From: Actinorhabdospora filicis
GTDB taxonomy: Bacteria; Actinomycetota; Actinomycetes; Mycobacteriales; Micromonosporaceae
Length of the DNA: 64,000 nt
Direction of reading: 5' to 3'
Assembly (NCBI RefSeq): GCF_030269765.1
Contig: NZ_BSTX01000001.1
Span: 910,106-974,105 of the forward strand
In this document: in pieces, positions 42,364 to 51,086 of the stretch
Layout: each line of letters begins with the position of its first letter
Numbering within the stretch: the first letter of the stretch is position 1
Made by a program: the position numbers and the translations under genes
The notes under the pieces: model-generated
The model's database searches: none
What the model saw: only the letters and a program-made list of their open reading frames with translations
What the model was told of the DNA's origin: nothing

Positions 42364-43188
42364 ATGAGTACCGAGATGGCGCCCGACCCCGACCGGCCGG
42401 GCGCCTTCTACTTGCGCGTGAACGACTCCGACCAGTCCCATGTGGACACCGGCGACCCGTACCGGCTGGAGTTCGACTACATCCGGCACCTCACCTACGT
42501 CCTGGACGCGCTGCCGCCGGGCCCGCTGCGGGTCCTGCACCTGGGCGCCGGGGCCCTGACGCTGCCGCGCTACGTCGCCGCCGCCCGGCCCGGCTCCTAC
42601 CAGCAGGCCGTCGACATCGACGCCGGGCTGATCGCGCTCGTGCGCGAGGTGGCGCCGCTGCCCAAGCGGGTGAAGGTGAAGGTGCGCATCGGCGACGCCC
42701 GCGAGCAGCTCGCCGCCGCGCCCGGCGACTGCTACGACGTCATCGTCGTCGACGTCTACGCCGGGCACGTCACCCCCGCGCACCTGACCACCCGCGAGTT
42801 CTTCGCCGAGTGCGCCCGCGTCCTGCGCCCGGGCGGCGCGGTCCTGTTCAACGCCGGGGACGGTGGCGAGCAGCGCTACGCGCGCGCCATCGTGGCCACC
42901 CTCGGCGAGTTCTTCGCCCAGCGCTGCCTGCTGGCCGGGACGACCGTCCTGCGCGGCCGCCGCTTCGGCAACCTCGTCGTGGGCGCTTCGACGGTCCCCT
43001 TCGACGAGCCCGCCATCGCCCGCCGCGCCGCCGGGGACGTCTTCCCCACCGGGTTCATGGGGGCCGCCGAGAGCGCCGGATACGCGAAAGGGGCGCGGGT
43101 GAACACCGACGGCGATGCCGTCGCGTCCCCGGCGCCCCCGGCGCTGCTGGAGGTCAGGAAGCGGAGTCGCGGCGCAGCGCGTCCCTGA
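42364..43188 (+). CDS. Spermidine-synthase-like methyltransferase-fold protein
   Basis: A 274-residue Rossmann-fold protein. Motif I is VLHLGAGALTLPRY, the acidic residue after beta-2 is in AVDIDAGLI, GDAREQL follows, and the spermidine-synthase gate-like phrase is VIVVDVYAGHVTPAHLTT. It belongs to the actinobacterial SpeE-like group for which aminopropyl transfer is rarely proven, and the N-terminal beta domain is short. The 3' end overlaps the convergent mscL by 35 bp. Confidence 0.75.
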   Translation: MSTEMAPDPDRPGAFYLRVNDSDQSHVDTGDPYRLEFDYIRHLTYVLDALPPGPLRVLHLGAGALTLPRYVAAARPGSYQQAVDIDAGLIALVREVAPLPKRVKVKVRIGDAREQLAAAPGDCYDVIVVDVYAGHVTPAHLTTREFFAECARVLRPGGAVLFNAGDGGEQRYARAIVATLGEFFAQRCLLAGTTVLRGRRFGNLVVGASTVPFDEPAIARRAAGDVFPTGFMGAAESAGYAKGARVNTDGDAVASPAPPALLEVRKRSRGAARP

Positions 43189-43531
43189 TCTCGATCAGGA
43201 CGGCCAGCTTCTCGTCCGCTTCCTCCTTCTCCTCCTGCTTCATCCGCTCCAGGACCTTCTTCACCGGGACGACCACGATGAAGTAAATGACCACGGCGGT
43301 GAGGAAGAAGGTGATGCAGGCGTCGATGAAGGTGCCATAGGGGAAATCGACACCCGCGATGGTGAACTTGCCGCCATTGGCCTCACCGCCGGTGATCAGC
43401 GTGATCAGCGGGGTGAGGAAGGCGCCGGTGAAGGCGCTGACGACGGCGGTCAGCGCGGCGCCCATGACGACCGCGACGGCAAGGTCGACGACATTGCCGC
43501 GGAACAGGAACTCCTTGAAACCCTTGAACAT
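43154..43531 (-). CDS. mscL: Large-conductance mechanosensitive channel
   Basis: A 125-residue MscL, normal length: FKGFKEFLFRGNVVDLAVAVVMGAALTAVVSAF (amphipathic N-helix plus TM1 with the pore constriction), the loop FTIAGVDFPYGTFIDACITF, TM2, then the charged cytoplasmic bundle KKVLERMKQEEKEEADEKLAVL. It opens under membrane tension to release solutes in osmotic downshock. It lies convergent to the methyltransferase gene and head-to-head with the riboswitch-controlled hydrolase. Confidence 0.95.
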   Translation of the reverse strand: MFKGFKEFLFRGNVVDLAVAVVMGAALTAVVSAFTGAFLTPLITLITGGEANGGKFTIAGVDFPYGTFIDACITFFLTAVVIYFIVVVPVKKVLERMKQEEKEEADEKLAVLIEIRDALRRDSAS

Positions 43532-43684
43532 CGGGACATCCTCTCAGAGCGCGTCCGTTCTCTCCGGTAACGCCACGTATTGCGTGTGGTCTATTCCACT
43601 GCAACATAGGCAATGCCATCACGCTCGGTTAGCGTGACCGGGCCCGTACGGCTTTGCTCACTCCCAGCGAGGGGGGTGACCGTT

Positions 43685-43807
43685 CGGGTGCCGCTGAATC
43701 ACTCCTCGGAGTGAATCGGGGAACCACCGAGTATTGGGGTGAATCCGCGCTCATCGCGCGGTAGGGCGACTTCCGGCCCGAACCCGTCAGCTAACCCGGT
43801 AAGCGGC
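43685..43807 (+). ncRNA. Cyclic di-AMP riboswitch (ydaO/yuaA class)
   Basis: Upstream of the NlpC/P60 gene lie the conserved blocks of this class in order: CCGCTGAATC, CGGGGAACCACCG, TTGGGGTGAATCC, GTAGGGCGACTTCCGGCCCGAACC and CGTCAGCTAACCCGGTAAGCGGC. The closing stem pairs GCCGCT (43690-43695) with AGCGGC (43802-43807). In actinomycetes this class typically controls wall hydrolases of the NlpC/P60, Rpf and LysM type, turning them off when cyclic di-AMP is high. The aptamer may extend some bases further 5'. Confidence 0.92.
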
Positions 43808-43830
43808 TTGATGGAAGAAAGGTCGCCGTC

Positions 43831-44703
43831 TTGCCGGCACGTCCCAAGACGCTGCGCGCATCCCTGTGCGCGAGCGTGCTCACCGGAGGCGCCATCGCCG
43901 CGTTCCTCCTCCCCGGCGTGGCCCACGCCGCTCCGTCCACTCAGGACAAGCTCGACTCCCTCTCCGCCGACTACGACAAGGCCGTCGAGGACCGCGACGG
44001 CCTCGCCGAGCGCATCAAGGCCATCGAGGCGACCATCGCCGGGTCCGACCAGACCATCGACGGCGCCGTCGCCCTCCTCGGCGCCCCGCCCGCCACGCAG
44101 GGCACCCTCCTGTCGCGCCTCACGACACTGTCCGACCTGGCCCGTGAGCAGACCCGCGCCGTGGACGCCGCCACCACCACCCTCGAACAGGCCAACGCCA
44201 CCAAGAACGGCCTGAAGACCGAGTTCACCGCCGCCGACGAGCGCGTCAAGAAGCTCGGCGAGGAGCGCGACGACCTGCGCGAGCAGATCGAGAACGAGAA
44301 GGCCGAGGAGAGCGCCCGCACCTCCGACTCCAGCTACACCGGCGAGATCCCGTCGGTCTCGGGCAAGGCCGGCGCGGCGGTGTCCTTCGCCTACGGCGCC
44401 ATCGGCATCCCGTACGTCTTCGGCGCCATCGGCCCCGGCGGCTACGACTGCTCCGGCCTGACCATGGCCGCGTGGAAGGCCGCGGGCGTGAGCCTGCCGC
44501 ACTACACCGTCGACCAGTGGAACGCCACCACCCCGATCTCGCGGGGCGACCTGCGTCCCGGCGACCTGGTGTTCTACGCCGGCCTCGGTCACGTGGGCAT
44601 CTACGTGGGCGGCGGCAAGGTCATCCACGCGCCGCAGCCCGGCGAGTCGGTGAAGATCTCGTCGGTGGACATGATGACGCCGGACGGCTACCGGCGCGTC
44701 TGA
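43831..44703 (+). CDS. Secreted NlpC/P60 peptidoglycan endopeptidase
   Basis: A 290-residue exported hydrolase with a signal peptide (cleavage near AHAAP, residue 34), a long coiled coil (about 36-160) and the C-terminal NlpC/P60 domain with C207 in YDCSGLT, H254 in GLGHVGIYVG and H266 in VIHAPQP. The architecture matches RipA-like hydrolases, in which the coiled coil restrains the catalytic domain. It cleaves stem peptides within the wall. Translation starts at TTG 43831 after AAAGG. The riboswitch places it under cyclic di-AMP control. Confidence 0.92.
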   Translation: MPARPKTLRASLCASVLTGGAIAAFLLPGVAHAAPSTQDKLDSLSADYDKAVEDRDGLAERIKAIEATIAGSDQTIDGAVALLGAPPATQGTLLSRLTTLSDLAREQTRAVDAATTTLEQANATKNGLKTEFTAADERVKKLGEERDDLREQIENEKAEESARTSDSSYTGEIPSVSGKAGAAVSFAYGAIGIPYVFGAIGPGGYDCSGLTMAAWKAAGVSLPHYTVDQWNATTPISRGDLRPGDLVFYAGLGHVGIYVGGGKVIHAPQPGESVKISSVDMMTPDGYRRV

Positions 44704-44716
44704 CACGTGCGACGAC

Positions 44717-44745
44717 AGAGGGCGCCCCACGCCGGGGCGCCCTCT
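44717..44745. terminator. Bidirectional terminator between NlpC/P60 and the heme enzyme gene
   Basis: A perfect 12 bp stem AGAGGGCGCCCC/GGGGCGCCCTCT with a 5 nt loop lies between convergent genes. Confidence 0.85.
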
Positions 44746-44752
44746 TCGCGTA

Positions 44753-46534
44753 CTACGGCCGCGGTGTGCCGTTCCACGGGAAGAACGGGTTGGCCACCCC
44801 GTCCAGCGCCGGGGCCAGCTCCGGGAAGTGCCGGCACAGGACCTCGGCCATGCCCGTGCGGTCCACCCACTCCAGGCCCTCGGGGGTGTAGATCTCCGGC
44901 CGGTAGTCGACGGTGAAGAACCGGTCGCTCTTCAGCCGCCGCGAGGCCATCAGGATGAAGATCCGGAACGAGGTGTCGGCGATCGCGAAGCCCTTCGGCT
45001 TGGGCTCGGCGTACATCCCGATCATCGTGTCCACCGCCGAGAGGTCCCCGCCGTAGACCTCGCGGATCAGCGAGACCGTGGCCGCGTCCGGCGACAGGTC
45101 GCCGAAGACGTCCACCGGCTTCATCCGCAGCATCCGCCGGAAGTCGCGGTAGCGCGGCACCCCCCGCTCGCGGTCGCGCAGGACGTCCACCGCGCCCAGG
45201 TCCACGCGCTCGCCCGACAGCCGGGCCAGGTCCCGCAGGGCGTTCGGGTGGTTGTGCAGGGTGATCGCGCCGGGATGGCAGGTGCCGAAGGAGTAGAGCA
45301 GGTTCGGCAGGCCGTAGGCGTCCACGGCCGGGCGCGTGGCCGCCGCCTGCACCGCGTCGAAGCCGAGGGTGTCGAGCAGCTCACCGGTGCGCCAGGAGCG
45401 GACCGGGTAGTCGTCGCGGATCAGCGGGTGCAGCCGGTAGCAGGTGACGAACTCCTCCGTCATCGAGAACGGCGCCCCGTGGTGCTCGGTGGCCGAGCCG
45501 AGGATCCCCGAGATCATCTCCGAGGAGGAGATCCGCCCGTAGTGCTCACGGATGTACCTGCCGGCCACGCCCCACCAGTTGGCGGCCATGCCCACCCGCA
45601 GGGACGCGCAGTTCAGCAGCGCCGGCGTCCACTCCACGGTGTGGATCTTGGCCATCACCGCCGCGTTCACCAGGCGCGCGGTGTCGAAGAGGCGCTGGTC
45701 GTCCCAGGACGGGTAGTGCCGCCGCAGGCGGTCGCAGATCGCGTTGTGTTCGAGGACGAACAGGTGATGCAGCAGCGACAGGCCCACCCAGTAGTTGTCG
45801 CCGAAGCCGGTCAGGTCGATGCCGGACAGGCCCGGAGCCGTCTCGTCCGGCAGCCGCCCGCCCTCCACGATCAGCTTGCCGTCCTCGAAGGCCCGCAGCT
45901 CGCGCAGCCGCGCCGCCGTCGAGCCGTAGATCTGGCTGCCGTCCCACCAGTGCGTCACGGTGTTCTCGAAGGTCGGCGGCGCGCTCCCGTCGGTGTGCGC
46001 CAGCGGGTCGGTGCGGGTGCGCCGGACGCGCATCGGCGACTCGTGCCAGTCGTCGCCCGCGGCCAGCGGCACCTCGATCGGCGAGGCCTTGTGGTTGTCG
46101 CCGTGGGAGAACCAGTCGTGGTTCTGGAACTGGATCCAGGCCGCCGCCAGCAGGTTCAGCGTGGTCGCGGGCAGGAACCGCTCGCGCCGCAGCAGCGCCC
46201 GGCTCACCTCGCGCGGGCTGGGCGTGAGCAGGCGCTCCTCGTCCGGGTAGGTCATCGCCAGCGGGGAGTTGCGGTCGAAGCGGGTGCCCGAGCGGCCCAT
46301 GTCCACGTCGGCGGCGTCGTAGCCGGAGCCGTCGGGCGAGCGGTACGGGCACAGGGTCCCGGCGGCGCGGGGACGCTCGCCACCGGCGGCGAAGGTGTCG
46401 TGCAGGTTCTCCCGGCGCAGGTCGACGCGCAGGGCGTCCAGGTTCAGCAACGCCGCCGGCAGTGGCAACTGATGCCAGTCGTAGCGGCGGTTGATCCGCC
46501 GGAAGACTCCCGACAGCAGGTCCTCGACGCTCAT
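44753..46534 (-). CDS. Alpha-dioxygenase-like heme enzyme (peroxidase/cyclooxygenase superfamily)
   Basis: A 593-residue cytosolic heme protein. The distal site is H139 in QFQNHDWFSH, the form found in plant fatty-acid alpha-dioxygenases (HDW). The conserved HTVEWTPALL and GMAANWWG blocks follow, then EEFVTCYRLHP with Y366 and H369, the same Tyr-x-x-His spacing as the radical Tyr and proximal heme His of plant alpha-DOX. Such enzymes insert O2 at the alpha carbon of fatty acids, and the 2-hydroperoxide decays to a fatty aldehyde one carbon shorter. ATG overlaps the stop of the aldehyde dehydrogenase (ATGA, 46531-46534). There is no signal peptide. Confidence 0.8.
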   Translation of the reverse strand: MSVEDLLSGVFRRINRRYDWHQLPLPAALLNLDALRVDLRRENLHDTFAAGGERPRAAGTLCPYRSPDGSGYDAADVDMGRSGTRFDRNSPLAMTYPDEERLLTPSPREVSRALLRRERFLPATTLNLLAAAWIQFQNHDWFSHGDNHKASPIEVPLAAGDDWHESPMRVRRTRTDPLAHTDGSAPPTFENTVTHWWDGSQIYGSTAARLRELRAFEDGKLIVEGGRLPDETAPGLSGIDLTGFGDNYWVGLSLLHHLFVLEHNAICDRLRRHYPSWDDQRLFDTARLVNAAVMAKIHTVEWTPALLNCASLRVGMAANWWGVAGRYIREHYGRISSSEMISGILGSATEHHGAPFSMTEEFVTCYRLHPLIRDDYPVRSWRTGELLDTLGFDAVQAAATRPAVDAYGLPNLLYSFGTCHPGAITLHNHPNALRDLARLSGERVDLGAVDVLRDRERGVPRYRDFRRMLRMKPVDVFGDLSPDAATVSLIREVYGGDLSAVDTMIGMYAEPKPKGFAIADTSFRIFILMASRRLKSDRFFTVDYRPEIYTPEGLEWVDRTGMAEVLCRHFPELAPALDGVANPFFPWNGTPRP

Positions 46535-47982
46535 CCCCGGCCCCCGTAGACCTTGCGCAGCACCGTCTCGGCGAACGGCAGCGCGTACCGTCCCCGCTCG
46601 TACGTGGTCAGCTCCAGCGGATGCCGCCCGCGCCTGGCCACCACCGACTTGGGCAGCGCGAACTCCCGCAGGCCCGCCTCGCCGTGCATCCGCCCGGAGC
46701 CGGACCGCCCGCGTCCCCCGAACGGCAGCCACGGCTGAGCGGCGAAGCCGAGAGAGGCGTTGACCGCGACCATCCCGCAGGACAGCCGGGCGGCGACCGC
46801 CCGCGCCTCGCCGGGCGGGCCGTAGACCGCCGCGCCCAGGCCGTAGCCACTACTCTCGGCGCGCGCCACGGCGTCCCCGGCGTCGGCGGCGCGGACCACG
46901 GGCAGCACCGGCCCGAAGGTCTCCTCGCGCAGCACCAGCGCCTCCGGCGGCACGTCGATGAGCACCGTCGGCGCCACGTAGGGCGGGTCGACGGCCTCCA
47001 GCCCGCCGACCACGGCCCGCGCGCCCCGGTCGAGCGCGTCGGCGATGTGCGCGCGGACCACCTCAAGCTGCGCCGGGACCGTCATCGGCCCCAGGTCGCC
47101 GTCGCGGCCCACGGTCAGCCGCGCGGCCTTGACCACCAGCGCGCGCACGAACGGGTCGTAGACGTCATCGCAGACGTAGGCGCGCTCGATGCCGATGCAG
47201 GTCTGCCCCGAGTTGAACATCGCGCCCCACAACACCGACGCGGCCGCGGCCTCGACGTCGGCGCCCGGCAGCACGATCGCCGGGTCCTTGCCACCGGCCT
47301 CCACCGCCACCGGCGTCAGCGAAGGCGCGGCGGCGGCCAGGACCTTCGCGGCGGTGGCGGGCGAGCCGGTGAAGGCGATCTTGTCCACGCCCGAGGTCAC
47401 CAGCGCCTCCCCCACCTCGGCTCCCCCGCCGACCACCTGCACCAGCGGCGCGCCGCGCATCGCCTCCGCGCACGTCTCGGCGAGCAGCCGCCCGACCTCG
47501 GCGGAGTGCTCGCTGGGTTTGAACACCACCGCGTTGCCCGCCGCCAGCGCCGAGCCGATCGAGCCCAGCGGCGTCAGCACCGGGAAGTTCCACGGCCCGA
47601 TGACGCCGACGACGCCGTAGGGCTGCCAGCCGAGCCCGGCGCGCAGCTCCGGCAGCAGCCACGTGCCGGGGACGCGGCGGTCGCGCAGGACCCGCCCGGC
47701 GTTGGCCGCCGCCCACCGCAGGTGCTCCACGGCGACCAGGAGCTCGATGGTGGCGTCGGCGTCGCTCTTGCCGCCCTCCAGCCGCATGACCGCGGTGATC
47801 TCCGGCGAGCGCCGTCCCAGGACGCCCGCCCACCGCGCGAGCGCCTCGCCGCGGACGCGCGGCCCGAGGCGCCGCCACCACGCGGCGACGTCGCGGGCGC
47901 GGCGGACGGTCGCGGTGAGGGCGGGTGGTGGTGCCGGCGGGCTGCCGGGTGCGGCCGCGGGTTCGGTCAAGGTCATGGTCAT
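46531..47982 (-). CDS. Aldehyde dehydrogenase, coupled to the alpha-dioxygenase-like gene
   Basis: A 483-residue ALDH-superfamily enzyme: N132 in GPWNFP, FKPSEHS for NAD(P), FTGSPAT, general base E228 in VEAGGKDPAIV and nucleophile C262 in FNSGQTCIG. It resembles the long-chain fatty-aldehyde/coniferyl branch. It would oxidise the aldehyde released by the downstream enzyme to the fatty acid, closing one alpha-oxidation cycle. ATG at 47982 has GGGAG 6-8 nt upstream. The intergenic gap to the divergent gene is about 100 bp. Confidence 0.88.
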   Translation of the reverse strand: MTMTLTEPAAAPGSPPAPPPALTATVRRARDVAAWWRRLGPRVRGEALARWAGVLGRRSPEITAVMRLEGGKSDADATIELLVAVEHLRWAAANAGRVLRDRRVPGTWLLPELRAGLGWQPYGVVGVIGPWNFPVLTPLGSIGSALAAGNAVVFKPSEHSAEVGRLLAETCAEAMRGAPLVQVVGGGAEVGEALVTSGVDKIAFTGSPATAAKVLAAAAPSLTPVAVEAGGKDPAIVLPGADVEAAAASVLWGAMFNSGQTCIGIERAYVCDDVYDPFVRALVVKAARLTVGRDGDLGPMTVPAQLEVVRAHIADALDRGARAVVGGLEAVDPPYVAPTVLIDVPPEALVLREETFGPVLPVVRAADAGDAVARAESSGYGLGAAVYGPPGEARAVAARLSCGMVAVNASLGFAAQPWLPFGGRGRSGSGRMHGEAGLREFALPKSVVARRGRHPLELTTYERGRYALPFAETVLRKVYGGRG

Positions 47983-48067
47983 GCCATCTCCCCCCAAGCT
48001 GGACGCTCATCACATTAGTGACGGGTCATGACGATTCCGGCCGGTTCGGAGGGATGCGGGTGCTGGC

Positions 48068-48073
48068 TACGCT
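48068..48073 (+). promoter_or_regulatory. -10 hexamer of the membrane-protein gene (leaderless)
   Basis: TACGCT, 6 nt before the ATG at 48080. Confidence 0.35.
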
Positions 48074-48079
48074 GTGCCG

Positions 48080-48964
48080 ATGAACGAGCCGACGATGCTG
48101 GAGCTGGCCGCGCGGAACCAGGCGCGCGGGTGCGGTATCGCCGCGGTCCTGGTCGCCGGTTCGCTCATCGTCATGCCGATGTTCGCCATGGGCGGGTCCT
48201 GGTACGCGGGTATCGGGACGGCCGTCGTGGTCATCGGGCTGGGGCTGGCGGTGGGGCCGATGAACCGCCGGTGGCAGGCGACGCGGCTGGAGATCGGCGA
48301 TGACGCGATCGTGGCGCACAGCGCGACGAGGGTCGTGAAGCGCATCGAACGCACGCCCACCGGAACCCTTCAGGTCGCCTCCAATCAGCATGCCCGGGTC
48401 CTGCGGTGGCTGGAGGGCGGTCGCTCGATCCGGGCGATGCTGCTGGTCCATCCCGTCGATGGCGAGGAGTTCGAGCGGGCGCTGGTGCGGCACGGCTGGA
48501 CGCCTGGGGCGGTGGTGGAGGAGTCCCGGGAGGAGCCTCCGTCGCGGTCCACGACGCTGGTGCTGGCCGAAGGGGTGCGGCGGATCGGCGCGCGCAGCCC
48601 ACTGCTGTGGGTGCTGGTGGCGATCGGGCTGGTCCCGGTGGTCCTGACCGTCGGCGGGTGGGAGCCGGGCCGGTTCGCTCTCGGGCACGGCCTGCTCGTG
48701 CCGTGGTTCATCGCGCTCGGGGTCGCCTACCTCGGGCTGAGCGTGTACCTGCGCCATCACGAGGTGCTGGTGAGCGCGCGGAAGATCGTCTACCGGGCGG
48801 GCACGGTCACGCGCGAGTGCCGCCGGGAGCGCGCGGCGGTCACCGCAACGGCCACGCACGCGGTGATCACCGCGGGTGCGGCGAGCCTGCGCATCCCGTT
48901 CAAGGGCGAGCGCGAGCGGTTGCTGGCGCTGCTGCGGGAGATGGGCTGGCCCGCGCCTTACTAG
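48080..48964 (+). CDS. Membrane protein with PH-like domains, function unknown
   Basis: A 294-residue protein with two TM pairs (about 18-60 and 170-220). Each is followed by a soluble beta-rich segment (RLEIGDDAIVAHSATRVVKRIE, then HEVLVSARKIVYRAGTVTRE) resembling bacterial PH-like domains. No catalytic residues are recognisable. ATG at 48080 is favoured by the upstream -10; an in-frame GTG at 48074 is just possible. It shares a CTAG stop with the convergent gene (48961-48964). Confidence 0.6.
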   Translation: MNEPTMLELAARNQARGCGIAAVLVAGSLIVMPMFAMGGSWYAGIGTAVVVIGLGLAVGPMNRRWQATRLEIGDDAIVAHSATRVVKRIERTPTGTLQVASNQHARVLRWLEGGRSIRAMLLVHPVDGEEFERALVRHGWTPGAVVEESREEPPSRSTTLVLAEGVRRIGARSPLLWVLVAIGLVPVVLTVGGWEPGRFALGHGLLVPWFIALGVAYLGLSVYLRHHEVLVSARKIVYRAGTVTRECRRERAAVTATATHAVITAGAASLRIPFKGERERLLALLREMGWPAPY

Positions 48965-50109
48965 CGCCTGCGGAGCGAGCGGGCCCCGGCGGAGCCGGAG
49001 ATGGTCATCAGGACCGCGCCGACGATCATCGCCCGCTTGCGGTGCTTGGCGTCGGAGAGGTGCTTCTGCACCGGCGCGGCCTCCGGCATCGGCATGGCCA
49101 GCGCGGGCGGCAGCGGTGGCGGCGGGGCGGCCGGTGGCGTCTCGTGCTTGACCGGCGCGGCCGGTGAGGTCCTGGGCGGGGAGGACGCCGGTGGCGTGGG
49201 CTTGGGCGAGCTCGGTTTCGGGGTGGGTTTGGTCGTGGTCGGCGGTGGCGTGGTCGGCACGACGGCGATCTCGCACCAGGCGGCGTCGGTGGAGTCGAAG
49301 GACGGCCAGGTGGTGACCAGCTTCGCCTCACCGCCGTCGAGGGGGACGCGGTACATCGCGGCCCGGTCGTCGCTGTCGCCGCTGATCGCGTAGAGCTTGC
49401 GGTCCGGGCTGATGAACACCGCCCCGTAGAAACCGTCGCCGAGTCCGCGCAGGCGGCTCAGGCTCACCTGCCCGCTGCGGGGGTCGACGCGGACGAGCGC
49501 GCCGCCGCCCTGGGCGGTGACGCCGTAGAGGGCGGTGCCGTCGTAGGCCCAGTCGCCGAAGCGGGGGTAGAAGCCGATGCGGGCGACGTTCACGATGGAC
49601 GCGAAGGTCTTCGAGCCGGGGTCGACGTCGATGGACACGATGGCGTTGTCGGCGCGGACGACGAGGCGGTCGCCGACGACGTCGGCGACGTAGGCGCCCA
49701 TGAGGCCGCGCTCGGGGTCGCCCTTGACGGCGCCGAGGTCGCGGGTCTGGCCGCCGGGGTCGACGCGCACCAAGTGCGGGGTGTGCCCGCCGTCGCGGGC
49801 GGGGGTGAGTCCGTAGAGGACGCCCTGCCCGGCGTGGTGGCCGACGGCGTTGACGCGGTAAGGGAGTGTCCCGACGGTCACCCGGGCGCCGTTGGCGGGG
49901 TCCACTCTGGACACCTTGTAGGCGTCGGTGTCGCGATCGTGCCAGGTCAGGCAGGCCGGGGCGGGTGGCGCGGCCGAGGCCTCGTCGCGCACCACGGTCC
50001 CGGTCACGGCCAGGCCGAAGACGACGGCCCCGGTGATGAGACCGGCCGCCGCGAGCATTAGCGGCATCCGGCTCGTTCGCCGCGCCGACTCACCCACAGA
50101 TTCCCGCAT
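48961..50109 (-). CDS. Secreted or anchored beta-propeller protein with Pro-rich tail
   Basis: A 382-residue protein: a basic N-terminus and a hydrophobic segment (about 17-40), a TolB/YVTN-like propeller (about 50-285; LVRVDPGGQTRDLGAVKG, ALVRVDPRSGQVSLSR and AMYRVPLDGGEAKLVT blades), then a Pro/Thr/Lys-rich stretch (about 290-345) and a second hydrophobic segment near the end (MIVGAVLMTISGSAGARSLRRR). The tail resembles a sorting signal but lacks an LPxTG-type motif. Function is unknown. The ATG at 50109 gives the complete signal region. Confidence 0.65.
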   Translation of the reverse strand: MRESVGESARRTSRMPLMLAAAGLITGAVVFGLAVTGTVVRDEASAAPPAPACLTWHDRDTDAYKVSRVDPANGARVTVGTLPYRVNAVGHHAGQGVLYGLTPARDGGHTPHLVRVDPGGQTRDLGAVKGDPERGLMGAYVADVVGDRLVVRADNAIVSIDVDPGSKTFASIVNVARIGFYPRFGDWAYDGTALYGVTAQGGGALVRVDPRSGQVSLSRLRGLGDGFYGAVFISPDRKLYAISGDSDDRAAMYRVPLDGGEAKLVTTWPSFDSTDAAWCEIAVVPTTPPPTTTKPTPKPSSPKPTPPASSPPRTSPAAPVKHETPPAAPPPPLPPALAMPMPEAAPVQKHLSDAKHRKRAMIVGAVLMTISGSAGARSLRRR

Positions 50110-50233
50110 GATGTCACCAAGCTAGTGCAAAATGCCGGTAAACCCGTACATCTGAAGAGATGTCGACAGAAGACTTCCCTCTCTTGTGGAGTAGTGCCAG
50201 CCTCTCCACGAAGCCCCAGTCAAGGAGATGCGC

Positions 50234-51001
50234 ATGAACGTATGGCTGCTCGGGGCCCTCGTGGTCGGTGGCGCGGCACTGGCGGCGGGCGCCATCGCCC
50301 TCATCCAGCAGAAGTTCTCCCCACCGCAGACCCGCGAGCCGTACAACGAGGTCGCCGGATCGGTCTTCGAGATCGTCAGTGTCCTCTACGCGATCGTGCT
50401 GGCCTTCGTGCTGATCGCGGTGTGGGAGCAGATGTCGGAGGCGCAGCGCACCACCTACAACGAGTCGGCGGCCCTGGTCGAGGTCTACTGGGACGCGCAG
50501 GGCCTCCCCGACGCGCAGCGCGTGGCGATCCAGGACCTGTGCGCCGACTACGCCAACGAGGTCATCAACACCGAATGGCCGCAGATGCGGGCGCACGAGA
50601 CGGTCGACAACACCGGGTGGCAGATCGCCGACCGGATCCGGGCCACCTGGAACACGTGGGTCCCCGACGGCGACGAGCAGAACGCGCTCATGGAGGACGG
50701 GCGCGACCAGATCCGCGTCCTCTACGACGCCCGCTCCGAACGCCTGGCCACCGCCTCCGACGGCCTGTCGGGCGTGATGTGGCTGGTGATGATCGCCGGC
50801 GCGGTGCTGGTGATGGGCGTCCTCTTCCTCTTCGGCATCCCCGGGCGCGCGGCGCACCTGGCGGTGGTCACCGCTGCGGCCAGCATGATCGCGCTGCTCC
50901 TCTTCTCCGTCTACGAACTGGAGTACCCCTACAGCCGGGCCATCGCCGTCGGCTCCGACGCCTTCCAGCTCGCCCTGGACCGGTTCTCGCACATCGGGTG
51001 A
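50234..51001 (+). CDS. DUF4239 (bestrophin-like) membrane protein
   Basis: A 255-residue protein with TM helices at about 5-27, 47-68, 185-207 and 212-232, and a cytosolic helical middle. EPYNEVAGSVFEIVSVLYAIVLAFVLIAVWEQ is the conserved start of the DUF4239 family, which shares a plan with bestrophin-like channels; ion transport is unproven. AAGGAG lies 6 nt before ATG 50234, which is why I prefer it to the ATG at 50228. Confidence 0.75.
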   Translation: MNVWLLGALVVGGAALAAGAIALIQQKFSPPQTREPYNEVAGSVFEIVSVLYAIVLAFVLIAVWEQMSEAQRTTYNESAALVEVYWDAQGLPDAQRVAIQDLCADYANEVINTEWPQMRAHETVDNTGWQIADRIRATWNTWVPDGDEQNALMEDGRDQIRVLYDARSERLATASDGLSGVMWLVMIAGAVLVMGVLFLFGIPGRAAHLAVVTAAASMIALLLFSVYELEYPYSRAIAVGSDAFQLALDRFSHIG

Positions 51002-51086
51002 CGATCTCTCAGGGAATCCCCCCATGGCGTGAACGTGCGGCATCGGGAATGATGCGTGCCGTACACATCGTCCTGGGGAGATCAAA

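Noticed and set aside
40158..42365. 735-codon minus-strand frame opposite the Hsp70-like gene
   Set aside because: Low-complexity His/Arg/Gly product; the plus strand has conserved actin-fold motifs.
51044..51066. Possible SigR-type promoter (GGAAT-N18-CGTC) before the membrane protein at 51087
   Set aside because: The -10 part does not match GTT and the position is inside a normal short intergenic gap.
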